Assembly: GCF_029227915.1 (NCBI RefSeq)
Contig: NC_079875.1
Location: 23,925,001 to 23,989,000, forward strand
Direction of reading: 5' to 3'
Origin: Hydractinia symbiolongicarpus
Lineage: Eukaryota; Cnidaria; Hydrozoa; Anthoathecata; Hydractiniidae
DNA: 64,000 nucleotides
Positions 1 to 13,001 of the stretch are shown one piece after another. Below the pieces are notes generated by a model that searched no databases, was not told where the DNA came from, and worked only from the letters and a program-made list of their open reading frames with translations. Each line of letters begins with the position of its first letter. Positions within the stretch are counted from its first letter, which is position 1. The position numbers and the translations under genes were made by a program.

Positions 1-200
1 AAATATTTTGTTATTCTTTCCGGATCCTAATAGTTATAGACTGTTCGCTGCTCTTGAAAAAATCCACTAGAAACAAAATCGAATGGGCATGTAACTTGCA
101 GATTTAAACCTAGCATAGAAGCTTGCGGAGGTAGGCTGTGCACACGTGATCAGATAAAACGCACTGCGTATCCTTCCATTGTGCACTTCACGTGTTGGTA

Positions 201-253
201 CAACCTCGACCCCAGGGTTTATAAAAAGAGAACCAGCCCTGGGGTCAAGGTTG
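201..253. repeat. Ultra-short inverted-repeat element (53 bp)
   Basis: Seventeen-base arms at 201-217 (CAACCTCGACCCCAGGG) and 237-253 are inverted copies of each other with one mismatch. They enclose a 19-base spacer. The same CCCTGGGG..AAGGTTG end recurs at 3741-3760, 45820-45835, 46160-46175 and 60930-60945, so this is a dispersed family and not a chance palindrome. No coding capacity. A miniature DNA-transposon remnant is the likeliest reading. Confidence 0.5.
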
Positions 254-2772
254 GTGTTGGGGCTAATCATCGCTTTGGAAAATAAGGGGTGCATATGTAT
301 CAGTTTTGAAAGAACAACTGTCGTATCATGGTAAACAAGGGCGGCAAGTAGTTGCAACTATATACTGGTTAAAAAGATAACAAGCGAAACTTAAATTTTA
401 AAAATTAATTAACTAATAATTAAATCCTCAGAAATGTCCTAAAAAACATATTTTAGGATCGTTTTTGCTCATTTTGCTATTAAATTATAAGATTTTCTCT
501 CAGAAAAGTAACTTCGTCACATTCGAGGGTCTATTGTTCTCCATGTTCGTGCAGAAAATCAAGAAAAACTACTGATCCAATTCTGAGGAAAACTCATAAC
601 GGGCGAACGGACGGACAGAGGTCCATTTATAGGACCTCACCTGTACCAGGTAGGTCCAAAAATATGTGGGGATATCAGAGAAACATCTAAAGAAAATGCG
701 CTGTCTGAGATTATAAGGGTTGTTGGTTTTCGTTCGCTTTAGTCAAGTGAAGAGGTGTGAATTCCTACCTAAAGTCTTCACTGCGATTTAACTTATTACA
801 GGAACCATAGTAGAATCAATAATCAAACAACAAATCAAAGCAACTAAATTGCGGACACACATATTATCAAGACTGTTCGAGATGGTTTTCTGGTGTTTAA
901 AAAAGACAGAAGTGACGAACAAGTCAAGAATTGTCACTCATGTCATTAACTGACCACGCAAGAAAAAAAATATCTCGTCACGGCGCTCCCAAACGCCTTA
1001 AAAAGCATGGTTGACATCGCATTGCGAGAAAGCCACAGAAGATATCGTTTACTACGATCGTTCAGCATAAGAATAGTTGATGGCATATTAAAATGAACTG
1101 TATCAACCATGTTAAGTGTCGTTCAAGTGAAGAAAATTTCAAGAATTAGCTACCGCAAAGTATAGAAAAAGTGGAGATTCGCAGAAACGGATGAACAGAT
1201 ATATGTTGTTAAGAAATACGGACATGCGCAATGGGTGCCTGCAGTTAAAATATTTTCAGCTTCGTTGAACACGCACGTGTTTTATTACATTTTGATTTTG
1301 CGTTACTTTTTAATAGAAGAAATAATTGGTTTTATTACCTGGCTCAATACGTGGCTCAAAACTTTTAAATCATCAACTCTTGTTTTTCTACTTTACGTAA
1401 ACTGATATAGAATTAATAGGTAAGCTTGTATAAGAGAACACAACATAAAACAACAGATATGAACGCCGAAGGTAGCCAAACGCTATCTAATTTTTAAAGC
1501 CTCCTTGAAAAAGATATCTACGTGCTGAAATATGGCGTATAGCAACACGGTGGCGGTGGGAAATTTAACAGCGTATCGTTGTATTAACCGTAAAATTGCC
1601 CTAAATGATTTCCTTATCTCAAATTTTTCCAGTTCAACTTCCATTTGCGTTCTTTCCTGCGCGTGTATTTATTGTGAAACTTTGGAAAACATTAGAATTT
1701 TTTTAATGAATTAAAGCCGGCTTAATAGATTGTATAAGAATAGCTGAAGCACCAGAAAAAGTTAAAGGGGCATGCTGACTCAGCCCCAAACAAATATACT
1801 TCCCATGTAATCCTTCAAACATATAACTTTTTTCGAATAAATCATGGATATCCAATATATATGTAGGGAAATTTTCTGTCATTTTTAATTATATTTGGAT
1901 ACCCTGATATTTTTAATGATTTAAGTTGTTTTTGTTCTTGGTGATCATAAACTTTTCCATCGTCATTCGTAAATCGCTAAAGTCAAACACCAACGGCAGT
2001 TCTGTAGCCCCTTAAGAACAGCGAATGATTTTTTTCTCCACTACAAATCCTCTTGAGCTTTTAACAAACAAAAACAACCAAGAGAACTAATATAAAAACA
2101 AGTATTTCGCATCTTTAAAGGTTAAACGGAACGGAACTTAAAAACTTCATTAGAGAAATTTGTATCAAGCATGTTTTGAGACTTCTTAAAAATCAAACAC
2201 CTAATATAGCTTATTTTAAAACTTACAATATATTTAAACCTTCTGATTGCAATAAGCATACACAACATAAAAAATTTACTGAAATCTCTTAATACTTTTT
2301 CACATAGAACCACTGTTCATATCGTGACATGCTGTTACCGGCCACACTTTTCTTCTCACTGACGAAGACTTTCCACAAGAGTGCCATATAAATAAAATGT
2401 TTTGCTTAATTTGTTTCTATAACTAAATAGAAATATAATTAAAAAAACCCGGATAATTTTCAAACGTGACATACAACAAACTAAATGACACATTGTTGGC
2501 TCTTGTCCTTACACTAAACACTTCCAAAAAAGAATGATAAATAATAGGTTAAAACGCAGAATTCATAAAGAAAAACAGAGTTAACAACTGCAAAAATGTC
2601 TCTTGTTGTATATAATTAGATTGTAAATAAGAGAAAGCCGTGACTGCTTATTAAAGGTGGCTTCTCGCGTCTTTTGTGTGTAGAGTTCACAGCAGCACCA
2701 CAATTTGAATAACAATTCCAGACATTATCATATGTCATAGCCGAAATTAACCACAAAAAGCTATACTAAAAA
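254..2772. other. Intergenic stretch, no gene seen
   Basis: Only short open frames without recognisable protein motifs occur here. The DNA is AT-rich with no splice-linked reading frames that I could join. I see no RNA gene. Confidence 0.5.
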
Positions 2773-2908
2773 TCTATATATTAATACGTTGTCTATCTCT
2801 GCAAGATTTCAAGTCGTGCTAAGATTTCACGAAAAAGTAAACGAGCTAAGCCAGGCAGAAACCAAAGAATGGGTAAACCCATTGATTCAACAACGGGCTA
2901 ACGACTAG
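2773..2908 (+). mobile_element. Small Helitron-like non-autonomous element
   Basis: The right end reads CGGGCTAACGACTAG (2894-2908), the same terminus as the hairpin elements near 4850 and 44660-45220, and is preceded by a decayed hairpin. The left end is taken at TCTATATATTAAT (2773), matching the 5' TC-start of the other copies. Rolling-circle Helitrons typically begin with TC and end in a short hairpin followed by CTRR, and this fits. The left boundary is less certain than the right. Confidence 0.5.
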
Positions 2909-2960
2909 TCTTATGTACTTGTACTTATATGTTGTGTGTACATACATCAATGCTAAAGGG

Positions 2961-2995
2961 TGGACAGGTGGATTTTCCCACAGGCTAACGACTAG
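2961..2995 (+). mobile_element. Helitron-like 3' end fragment
   Basis: An imperfect hairpin around GGTGGATTTTCCCACAGG is followed directly by CTAACGACTAG, the shared 3' terminus of this repeat family. No matching 5' end was found, so this is probably a truncated second copy lying 87 bases after the first. Confidence 0.45.
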
Positions 2996-3680
2996 AACTA
3001 ACATATATTAAACATTACAAGCTATACTTACACGTAACGGTTATTATTAATTAAAGTTTTGTTAACAAATATTACCGTGGGGCCTATCTCCTTCTTGGCG
3101 GAACGAGTCATATAAAAGAACTTCAAAATAATGAGAATGTATAAAAATAGATGTTTTTAAGTTCGGAAAATGGTCACATTTTTCAGGATTTAATGTTACT
3201 TTCTGTGACGATCAAATTAACGTCATCGTTATCTGCAAAATTTGTTTGGTACTTCTTGATCCCCTCAATCATAACGGTTAATATTAGGCGTCAAATTACA
3301 ACAATTACCACTCATCAAAAGGTGACGATGGAAATTGACAGATTTCTCTATGTTCTTGTTAGAAGAGTCGCCAATCACTCCAACTACTATGATTATATTT
3401 ATTCTCTCAGGTGAATGATTAATCATATCTTCTAATTTCTAATTAAGCTGATTTTAAACTTTTCTGAGAGAACAAATACTTAGGAGAATAATGAATCAAT
3501 TTTCAGTTAAACAAATCGAAAATTGTACTCTATACGTCAATTTAAAGTTTAGCCAACCCCCCTTCCCCCTGCACCCTCACCTAAACGTCAAAATCAAGGA
3601 AATTATGAGCATTATAAATCCCTAAAGTCACAATCACAAACGCTTGAAGAATTCAGTTGAAAAAATAGCGTGTACTTTTT

Positions 3681-3760
3681 CCAACCTCGATCTCAGGACC
3701 TGCTGTTTCTTCTTGTATATGAGATAGCGCCGATTAAGGAGAGCCCTGGGACAAGGTTGG
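3681..3760. repeat. Second short inverted-repeat element (80 bp)
   Basis: CCAACCTCGATCTCAGG at 3681-3697 pairs with CCCTGGGACAAGGTTGG at 3744-3760 as diverged inverted arms. The core motif is that of the 201-253 element, but the inner spacer is unrelated. It is probably another member of the same miniature family. Confidence 0.45.
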
Positions 3761-4321
3761 ACCTTTTTGCGGTTTTGGAAAAACTCTTTAAAATAATAAG
3801 TCCACAGAACCCCATTTTGTAGTTGTATAGAGGGTTGTTCCACACAGGTCCTTGCCCCTACCCCATACCCTCCTTAACAAAAAAGTTTTCCCTTCTTTAA
3901 GAGTAAATTACCCTGAAAATGATAACATTTTCGCGAACCATAAGAATAAATAGCCATGAAAAACTGTGCTTCTTTAGGTAAGATGAACATTTTTAAGTTT
4001 ATTTCAAATTTCCAATTTTAATAAACTTTAATATAATTCTGATAGCTAAATGACATTATAAAAATACTACACACAATTGAAAATTTACCTATAATACACA
4101 ATATATATAAATCTAAAAAAAATACATTTGAGAAGTAGCCAGTAAGCATCGGTTGACCACTTGGAAAATAAAAAGCACATTAGAGAGACCATCAAGTTTT
4201 GTAAGCTTGTGTGTTCATTGAAGATCCTGATAATATTAAAAAACACAACACTGTTTAGCATTTAAAACGTCATAAAGCAGTTGGAAGCTACGTGCCTCTT
4301 TTGAACTTAAATTACAGCCCG
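3761..4321. other. Intergenic, nothing recognised
   Basis: AT-rich sequence downstream of the FMO gene with no supported gene. Confidence 0.4.
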
Positions 4322-4327
4322 TTTATT
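4322..4327 (-). other. Candidate polyadenylation signal for FMO
   Basis: AATAAA on the minus strand (TTTATT on plus), about 120 bases beyond the FMO stop codon. Position is plausible, but the hexamer is common in such AT-rich DNA. Confidence 0.35.
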
Positions 4328-4445
4328 TGAACAGTTTCAACAAAAGAAGTCAAAATTAACTTCGCACAGGTTGTATTTTCCTTTCGTATATGTGACTGAT
4401 TTGTTTTTTATGAAACATTTTTTAACTTCATTACATAGAAAATCT

Positions 4446-7375
4446 TTACCACAACAAATAAATAAGAAACAAAGCAACGAATACAAAACAGAACAACCGA
4501 ACCCAATTCGTAGACTGCGACGTTTCCTTCGACATTGGGCTAAATGTATATCGATGTGCGTCCATTATGTATTCTCGTGCGCCGTACCATTTGCCAGGTC
4601 CTTCTAATCGGTACTGTTGCGGATAGCAGGGACCAAAGAAACATTGCAAGCTAAGTGCAGGATCTGTGAACAACATTTTAAGCATGTTGGGTTTGCATCC
4701 AATCAAGGCAGCCAGTTCGTCACCATATGGGATAACATCTACCTGGTAAGAGAAGTGTTGATAGAGATAATAAAAATATTTCTAAACCTTGGTTCCCAAT
4801 AAAGTTTGTTCTTCAAGTGTTGTAGAGAACTGTCGAACAAATATATTACTATAGTCATTGCCCGTGGAAAAATCCACGGAGCTTCCCGTCCTTTATATTT
4901 ACCCGTCGCAACAAAGTGGGATAAAAATATATCGCATTTAATATTCGTGATTCCGTAACATTTTCTAACTCAGCGTCCGCGCAGAGATAGACATACCACG
5001 GCTATTATTATAGAGACAAAACATAAGTGGAAAAAATTTTTTAGACTTTTTAAAAAGTACTATAATTGTATCTAGTCACCTACTTGAACCGTGTGACGTG
5101 GCGAATTGTAATAACGTTTTTCCAACTTTTCTCTAGCTTCATTAATCTCTTTGCACATAACACTCGCCTTTGGCAATTTCACCTTACCAAGAAAAACTCG
5201 TGTTGCTAAGCGACACTGCAAATCCACCAGTGGGTTAATGGCACCAATAGGTTGCAACACACCTATGCATGCCAAGGTTTGTTTCTCCAGTTGTGGAAGA
5301 AATAAGTATTTGTACAAATCAAATTTGTTCTGGCTGGTGTCAATTAATTCATTATTTTCCAGCAAGGGGAACGAGATGCGATAACCAGTTGCATAAATAA
5401 TGACGTCAACATTATCAACAAATGTACCGTCATCAAACATCACACCTACATTGAAGAACAGTCGCTGGGTTTTACATAATAAAAAACAAATCCCCCTCCT
5501 TCAATAAAAAAATTTCTCCCTTAGCTCAAAACAAAACGTTTGGGTCTAAAACAATCTGACTGAACACTATTTGTTTTGTGGGCCAGTGTTCAATGTGAAT
5601 TTGGTTTCAAGTAGCTAATTAACCACTTGAGAAAATGAATAAAGTAAAATAAAATCGATGTCATGTTCAAATAACAAAAAATTGCTCAAAGGAACCTGTT
5701 GATGTATACATACCCTGTTTAGTCAATCTTTTTATGTTTGGTTTTACAACCACTGTACCACATGCGATGCGTACTGGCAAGTCATCGTTAACCATAGGGT
5801 GCTGACATCCGATTGCATAACTCGGTTTTATACCCCATTTTTTATGATTAAACCTGTGGAGAAGAGTCACGAGATCTCTTCAGCATTTATTTGAACTAGG
5901 ATATTGTGAAAAATACATGCAAAGGTTCAACTTGAGTTTCAGAAAGCCGAACAAACACTGCAACTGATGATTCAGTTAACTGCTAGATGAAAATATCTAT
6001 CCTGTTCGTTAAGGGATAAGTTTCTGTAAAAAAGCGTTGTGACAAGTGTGCTTAGAAAGCTCTGTATGTTAAGTATTATGGAATTATTATGGAAGAGATT
6101 GCATAACAATATATGTTTTTGTGAAAATAGTGAAAAACACGTCACTAAACACTTAGTTTAAAATTACTGCTTAGCATAATTTATATTTAGTTAACAGACA
6201 TACCTGAAATTAAACATAAACTCAGTTGTTCTGTTTTTGATAGACTGTGGCAGCATATCCAAATTTCTGCGTAAACCAAATTGGTCAAACGGGTAACCAC
6301 TAAATAATTGTCGAGACATTACCCAGGCTCCTCTGCGAGTACTTGTATAAACTTGCTTTGCACACCTACTTAGTTCACATGCTATATCACCACTAGAGTT
6401 GCCAAATCCTGTATCAAAACAAAAACTGAGCAAGGGCATCCTTAACAAAGATAATAATGACCTGTAATGTAAACAGTACCAAAAAAATATTTTAACTGTT
6501 ACACACATAATGAATGATATTAAAACCATAAACCTTTAGAGAATTGCAGGACTATAAAAAGTATTACAACTGTATATTACAGGTGGTTTACAAATTAAAA
6601 ATGTTTGCTAAACGTCAAATTGAGATTTTGTCCCACCACGCTGTCAACTTCGAACATAAATTCTCAACAAAAACTTTACCTCCACAATCATGTACAGTTT
6701 AAGATTGGTGAGAATAAACACAGAAAAATATTATACACACTTCACAAAGCCAGCATGTTCAGCATGACAGGACATCTAGCCCTACCTATATAAAAAATAA
6801 ATCAGCTCACCGACCACAACAACCACCTTGTTTTCATAACCTTTCACATCCTTGTATGTTTTACTATGAATTTGTTTTCCATCAAAAACATCCATTCCTT
6901 CGAATGTTGGCCAATTTTTTTGCCAGTGATGACCAGTACAAACCATAACTGCATCAAACACTTCAGTAAGATTACCAACACTTTCTTTTCCTTTGGGTGC
7001 CCAGTTAACCATCCAATGGCCAGTTTCACTAAAATCTTCAGCTCGATAAACATTTTGCACAACACTGTCAAACTTTATGTACTGATATAAATCAAAATGT
7101 TTGGCATACATTTCTAAATACTCAAGCACTTTCCTGTTGTGCATAAATAAAGGAAAGGTGTGTGGTATAGGGAAGTCTGTGTAACTCATCATCTGTTTGC
7201 TTGTGTTAATGACTGTCGAACGCATCACTGACGAATGTCCTTCCTCCTCTGTGAAATACCACAAACCACCTACGACATTATTTCTTTCAAAACAAACTAC
7301 ATCTAATCCTTCCTCAACACATGCCTTAATAGCTGCTAAGCCACTGGCACCAGCACCAATCACAGCAACTCTCAT
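4446..7375 (-). CDS. Flavin-containing monooxygenase, 5 exons
   Basis: Class B flavoprotein that uses FAD, NADPH and O2 to oxygenate soft nucleophiles (N- or S-containing substrates). It is expected at the endoplasmic reticulum. Exons on minus: 7375-6811, 6408-6204, 5853-5714, 5445-5084 and 4742-4446. All junctions have GT/AG sites and matching phases, giving 1569 nt and about 522 aa, close to the usual ~530. The FAD Rossmann motif GAGASG lies at residues 7-12. The FMO signature (F..G..H...Y) appears as FDGKQIHSKTY near residue 165. The NADPH motif GFGNSSGD is split by the first intron, and ATGY lies late in the protein. The last 15 residues are hydrophobic (FCFVFVALFLIYLLW), as in the C-terminal anchor of animal FMOs. 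The start ATG sits directly before the FAD motif. I cannot assign a particular FMO subfamily. A Helitron-like repeat lies in the fourth intron. Confidence 0.93.
4850..5016 (-). mobile_element. Helitron-like element inside FMO intron 4
   Basis: Reads as a minus-strand copy. The 5' TC end is at 5016 (TCTATAATAATAGCCG on minus). The 3' end near 4850 carries the hairpin CCGTGGA-AAAA-TCCACGG and a decayed CTAG (CTATAG on plus). The interior is close to the copy at 45042-45221, sharing the ACCCGTCGCAACAAAGTGG stretch. It lies wholly between the splice sites of FMO exons 4 and 5. Confidence 0.6.
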
Positions 7376-7714
7376 TTTTTTATACTACTAACACACAGAA
7401 AGAAACAACGAATGTGAATTGATTTGAAGAAAAAATAAAATAGATTTTTTAAAAAAGCACAAATGCAAAATATATTTGAAAAGGTCAATGAATGACATGC
7501 ATTTCAAATTATCACAGAAACAAGCTTAATAAATATGTACAAATAATTTGCATAAATTAAAATTTCTAACTTGCTACGCTTTGAAAAAAATTGAACAGCC
7601 GTTTAAGCTGAAAATACTTCATTGAAGTTACTAACATGATAAAAACGGATGCCAAAAATCGGACAAAATAAAAAAAAAATCCATGTGGTTGACTATGAGA
7701 AATTATTTTGTTAT

Positions 7715-7720
7715 TTTATT
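7715..7720 (-). other. Candidate polyadenylation signal for NKAP
   Basis: AATAAA on the minus strand about 290 bases past the NKAP stop codon, before the FMO start. This is the only support. Confidence 0.25.
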
Positions 7721-8008
7721 ATGTTCTGAGAATCCTTTACAATTTTTCACTGATTACAAAGATTTTGGATCGGGACTTTATAACATTCTCTTATTTTCCC
7801 AGTATTTCGCGGAGTTCAGTTATATAAAAATGTAGCAAACAATTCAATAAACAAATAAATAATCAAAAAAATGAAGTCAGCTAACCAGAGGGGACAGTAT
7901 AATGGTATATATTTTCTATCTGAAAAAAGGAAATAACAACCCTGGAAAGCAGCAAGCCAATAATTTTGACTGGCGTGAAATGTTTACAGAACAAAATTGA
8001 AAAATGTA

Positions 8009-8926
<918 letters not shown>

Positions 8927-9071
8927 TTAGTACAAGAAGAAAATAACACCTTTCCAGTGAATAATTTGCAATAATGGGACAACACACAACAAATGGCTGC
9001 TTGCACCATTTTCTACTAATTTGTTTGGTAAAAAAAAGATAATTTGTTGTGAAAAGATTAATTAAAAACAA

Positions 9072-10192
9072 ATCTAAAAAAAAATTAAAAATACTTTTCC
9101 TTGAAAACAGGACATTCTAACTCAATTTAAACATTGTACAGTTACATATGCTTTTTTTCTATAAAGGCAGCCACGTTTCTACCTCTACCACTATTGATTT
9201 ATCCATGCCTTTTTAAGTACAAATGCTACCAGGTTAGGCTAAGACCCATTTTTTTAAAGCACAAAATAAAAAATATAAAAGTATATAGTGGCCAATTTGT
9301 TAAAACACATGCGACTCTTTCCATATGAGGAATGTGCATTTACATTGTATTTCCACATAAGCTTGTTCTTAATAGAGTAAGAGGTAAAGTTTTAATTAGC
9401 AAAAAATGGTTAAAATTCTTTAATGTTTAAATAGTGAATCAAAATATAAAAATTTAGAAAAAATTAGGAAAAGATTAGGAAATTATTATCAACAAGATAT
9501 GTCACTGTTGCTGACAGTGCAAAAACAAGCTACAAAAATTGTTTTTGTTTGGGACTGTGAAAAATCCAACCCCAATTCTACACACAAGCTTCAGAATCAG
9601 CACAACGCAACAAGATATGCTGATGTCGTCACTTGACAGCCAAACAATTCAAACCGTTAGTTGCTTTTGATATAAAAAACATAGCTGGACTTAAGCCAAG
9701 GAGGGGTGATATTAAAAGAACTATCATAAAAAAATGAGAAGTGATATTGCCTGGTGCAATTAACTTTTTCATGATTACATGGTGCGCTTAAGATCATACA
9801 AAAAAGATTCCTTTACCTCTGTACACGGCACACAGATTTTTTACTTGTTTTGTTTTTAGTTATTTTATTTATTTTCCAGAAGAGGATTATAAATATATAA
9901 AGCTTGAATTATAATTTACGAAAACCCTACTGAACGGAACATATAGATATTCGCTATTCCTTTAACAAATGACATAAATAACACACTTTTAAAATTAAAT
10001 CTGAACAAAGTTTTTTTAAAAAAACCAATACTCGAGCTCGCTTCATTTAGTGCTTATTTTTTCTTTCAATAACAATTTTCTCACTCCTTCTAAAACACAA
10101 TTCTAGATTCTTTTGTGTTGAATGTTATTTTAATTTATTTATATTTTTGCAATCACATTGAGCATATTGAAATGATTTGCTACTGGTAATAG
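9072..10192. other. Intergenic, nothing recognised
   Basis: AT-rich DNA upstream of NKAP with no coding signal. It may include the NKAP promoter, but no element can be named. Confidence 0.4.
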
Positions 10193-10219
10193 AATGAATG
10201 AATGAATGAATGAATGAAA
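10193..10219. repeat. (GAAT)n microsatellite
   Basis: About six perfect GAAT units follow GGTAATA and run into AATAAACATAT. Such tetranucleotide runs sometimes mark the 3' tail of a retroposon, but no LINE body is visible upstream. Confidence 0.7.
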
Positions 10220-10319
10220 TAAACATATATTTCAGTTAACTAGGAGATAAATACATTATTGATTAAAAATTATGCCCTAGTAAACCCCGGAAATTGCCAA
10301 AGGTAGCAGAGCTCGCGAG

Positions 10320-10561
10320 GCGCCGTAGATTAGTGGTTATAGCTCTCGCACTCAGTGTGGGAGACGGGGTTCGATACCTCTTGACGGTGATTCAACATGG
10401 GCGAGTGAATGTTACATAGACCCTGGTTAACCCAAACCATGTTAGGGAAATTGGGGAAATGGCACACTGTGTGGGCCGTTGGATGTTGCCGGGAGTTGTC
10501 TAGTAGAGCGTGGGCCCTACTAATTGGGTTTGCGTAGCTCAAAATGAGCATTAAATACTCT
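10320..10561 (+). mobile_element. tRNA-derived SINE, copy 1
   Basis: The first 75 bases look like a tRNA gene, with an A-box-like TAGATTAGTGGTTA near 10326-10339 and a near-perfect B-box GGTTCGATACC at 10368-10378. A non-tRNA body of about 165 bases follows, ending AAAATGAGCATTAAATAC. A second copy in the same orientation lies at 63763-64000 and keeps the whole layout. Promoter boxes plus dispersed copies support a SINE. I did not assign the parent tRNA because the anticodon region does not fold cleanly. Confidence 0.82.
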
Positions 10562-10651
10562 ATGACTCTCCATCTAAATCATGGCCCCTCCTGGAAATAA
10601 TAGACAGGGTATATTCCTCGATATTTGTGATGTAAGCCATGTAAAATATGC

Positions 10652-10675
10652 ACATCTATCTATCTATCTATCTAG
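10652..10675. repeat. (ATCT)n microsatellite
   Basis: About five tandem ATCT units just before CTAGCTCG, some 90 bases beyond the SINE. Confidence 0.65.
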
Positions 10676-12855
10676 CTCGAAGTATGACAGAGCAGTATGG
10701 CAGGTATCAATTTCAGGTGTTATTGACATGTATATTTCACAACCTAGTTTTTTGAAATTACGATAATTTCAGAAAGCTATCACAACATGAAACAAAAATT
10801 TGACGTGCGATTAATCACACTCTTAAACAAATCTGCGCGTGTGGGAGCTTGTGAGTGCAATCGCCACCTCTCACGAAATGGTCTGTATCTGTTTGAATTG
10901 GAACTGCAAAGACAAGTTTAGATCATTAAAAGAAAAATGCTATCTTCGCATTGCAATGACCTACCGTATTGTTACTGTAACAGAATAAAACGAAACCAAG
11001 GAATTAGATTTTGCAGTCTTGATTTCGGTTAGCTCAATTTACATGAACCAGAGAAAGCATTCTCCATGTCATTTTGTTGAAGGCATTACAAAAAAGTGTC
11101 TTCTATTCTATCTATTTAACAGAAGTTAGGCAGCCATAAATCTTGGTATTTCAAATTTTGCTTTTTGGTATAACCATGGAGTGAGTCCAAACCTTTTGTT
11201 ACTGTAACAGAAGGTTTTGAAATCAGTAAATCAGCACGGTGTATGCAGTTTATCGGCACCCTCATGGCTTTTATTCCATAAAATAACTTTGCAAAAATGC
11301 AGGTAAACAAAGTGGAAATTTTTTCGGTTGAACAAAAGATGAATTAGCTAAAACATCCTAAAATTCGTGATTTACGTCTGAATTTTGTGATTTTTTTTCC
11401 AATGTGACATACGCTAGGCTCTACATATACATCTAAATAACATAAAAGCTCCAAAAGCTGTTTCTCATTTAATTTCGTACATGAATTGGCTCTACGTAAA
11501 ATATTCACCAATGTGTTCATTTTTTATTCCGAGACGAAGAAAGGCTAAACCAAACACACATTCCTGTGGATTGTGTGAATAAGAAACAGACTCATATTTA
11601 AAACAAACATATTTTTTGTGAAAACAACTTTAATCAGTGTATTTAAGGTAACAGTGTACCTTTATTGTATCAAAAAATCGTTGTTGTTTTCATTAGCCAT
11701 AGATACTAAAGAAACGACGATCTTTCCAATGGTGAAACTATTTATTTATTTTTCAAAGAAGAATATTGACTTTATCCAAATAACTAACTTTTTTTCTGAT
11801 CGGTCCTTCACACCTTAAATTGAATAAGAGTGAATGTTTTAACACTTATCATCCTCTTGAGTATAACTTTTAAAGATAAATTATATTTCCTTTCCGAAAA
11901 GAAATGACCATTTGAAAAAAAAAACACTTTTATTTCTAAAAATGTAGGCCATCCTGTTCTGTTTCTGCAAGTCACAGAAAAATGTTAAACGACTTAGAAA
12001 GTTCAATTTCTACGGTATTATCAGTCACATCTTTGCGAATAATAAAATTTAAAAGGACAACCTTTTGAATATTCATCGCCTTGGAAGTGTGAAAGTATCA
12101 CCACCATCATGAGTATGCTTGCAAGGTGTGATATTTAAAAAAATCTTTAAAACACTTTTTCGTAGTGTTTTTTTTTTCGCATACCATCTAACATTTTAAA
12201 TCTCTTTTACAAAAAACTACAGAAGATCTACAAGGGAGAGTGCTTCTGTGCTGTAGCCAACTATTTATCTAAAAGCGATTTTTTTTATTTTAAAAAAATC
12301 AACGATTCTCTAGATATTACATCTTAAAGACGAAAGTTTAAGTTAAAAAATTGCTTTTTTAGAAAAAGTAAAATAAAACAAAAACGGGGACTTTGTGGAA
12401 AATACTTTTTTACATACATCTATCACGATTCAATAGAACACCGAATGAGATTTGGAAACGAAGTAGTTTTGTAAATGAAGTCAATTTTTTGAAGGCAAGG
12501 TGTGTTTCAAAAATGTCTCTGTACTTTTCACGAGTTAAAAAGTTCTAAATTATTTTTATACCATTTGATAGGTGGTTGAAAATGCTTTTTGGTGATGAAT
12601 AAACTTTCGCGATTTAAAAAATCATGCTCAAAAGGTATACCGTCACCTTAACTTGCACTGTAATGTTCACAAAAACTGGTTAAGAATCTCTGAAACCATA
12701 ATTACATTTTGGATATTTTCTTTGCAACATTATTTCAGGTATCAGAGACAAGAAAGTTAAAACTGAGAGAGTGGCTAGCTCAGACGCTCAGTTCTCGTGT
12801 TTTGGGTTCACATAAACATAAAAAAAAATAACACAAGAAAAAGTAAAGCTCGCAG
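10676..12855. other. Intergenic stretch, no gene seen
   Basis: AT-rich DNA up to the copia insertion site. Several short open frames have no recognisable motif. GTTACTGTAACAGAA occurs twice (about 10970 and 11200), which hints at a decayed repeat. Confidence 0.4.
12851..12855 (+). repeat. Target-site duplication, left (CGCAG)
   Basis: The five bases CGCAG directly before the 5' LTR are repeated directly after the 3' LTR at 17634-17638. A 5-bp duplication is the normal product of Ty1/copia integrase. Confidence 0.93.
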
Positions 12856-12978
12856 TGTTAACATCCTACTGTCTGACTCTAACAATGCAGTTCATTTATG
12901 TTTATTATATGTTTGTATATTTATAGGTATTAATATATAGTGGGTTTATCTATCTCTATTAACATTTACGAGTTTTCA
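12856..12978 (+). repeat. 5' LTR of copia element (123 bp)
   Basis: Starts TGTTAACATCC and ends GAGTTTTCA, with canonical TG...CA termini. It matches the 3' LTR base for base except for one 3-bp indel (AGTGGG here, AGTGGTGGG there). It is very short for an LTR that must hold promoter and polyadenylation signals. Confidence 0.95.
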
Positions 12979-12990
12979 TGGTAGCAGACG
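12979..12990 (+). other. Primer-binding site, initiator-Met tRNA type
   Basis: TGGTAGCAGACG begins on the base after the LTR. Its first ten bases complement the 3' end of eukaryotic initiator methionine tRNA (ending in TCTGCTACCA), the usual primer of copia elements. Confidence 0.75.
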
Positions 12991-13001
12991 GTAGTTAAAC
13001 A

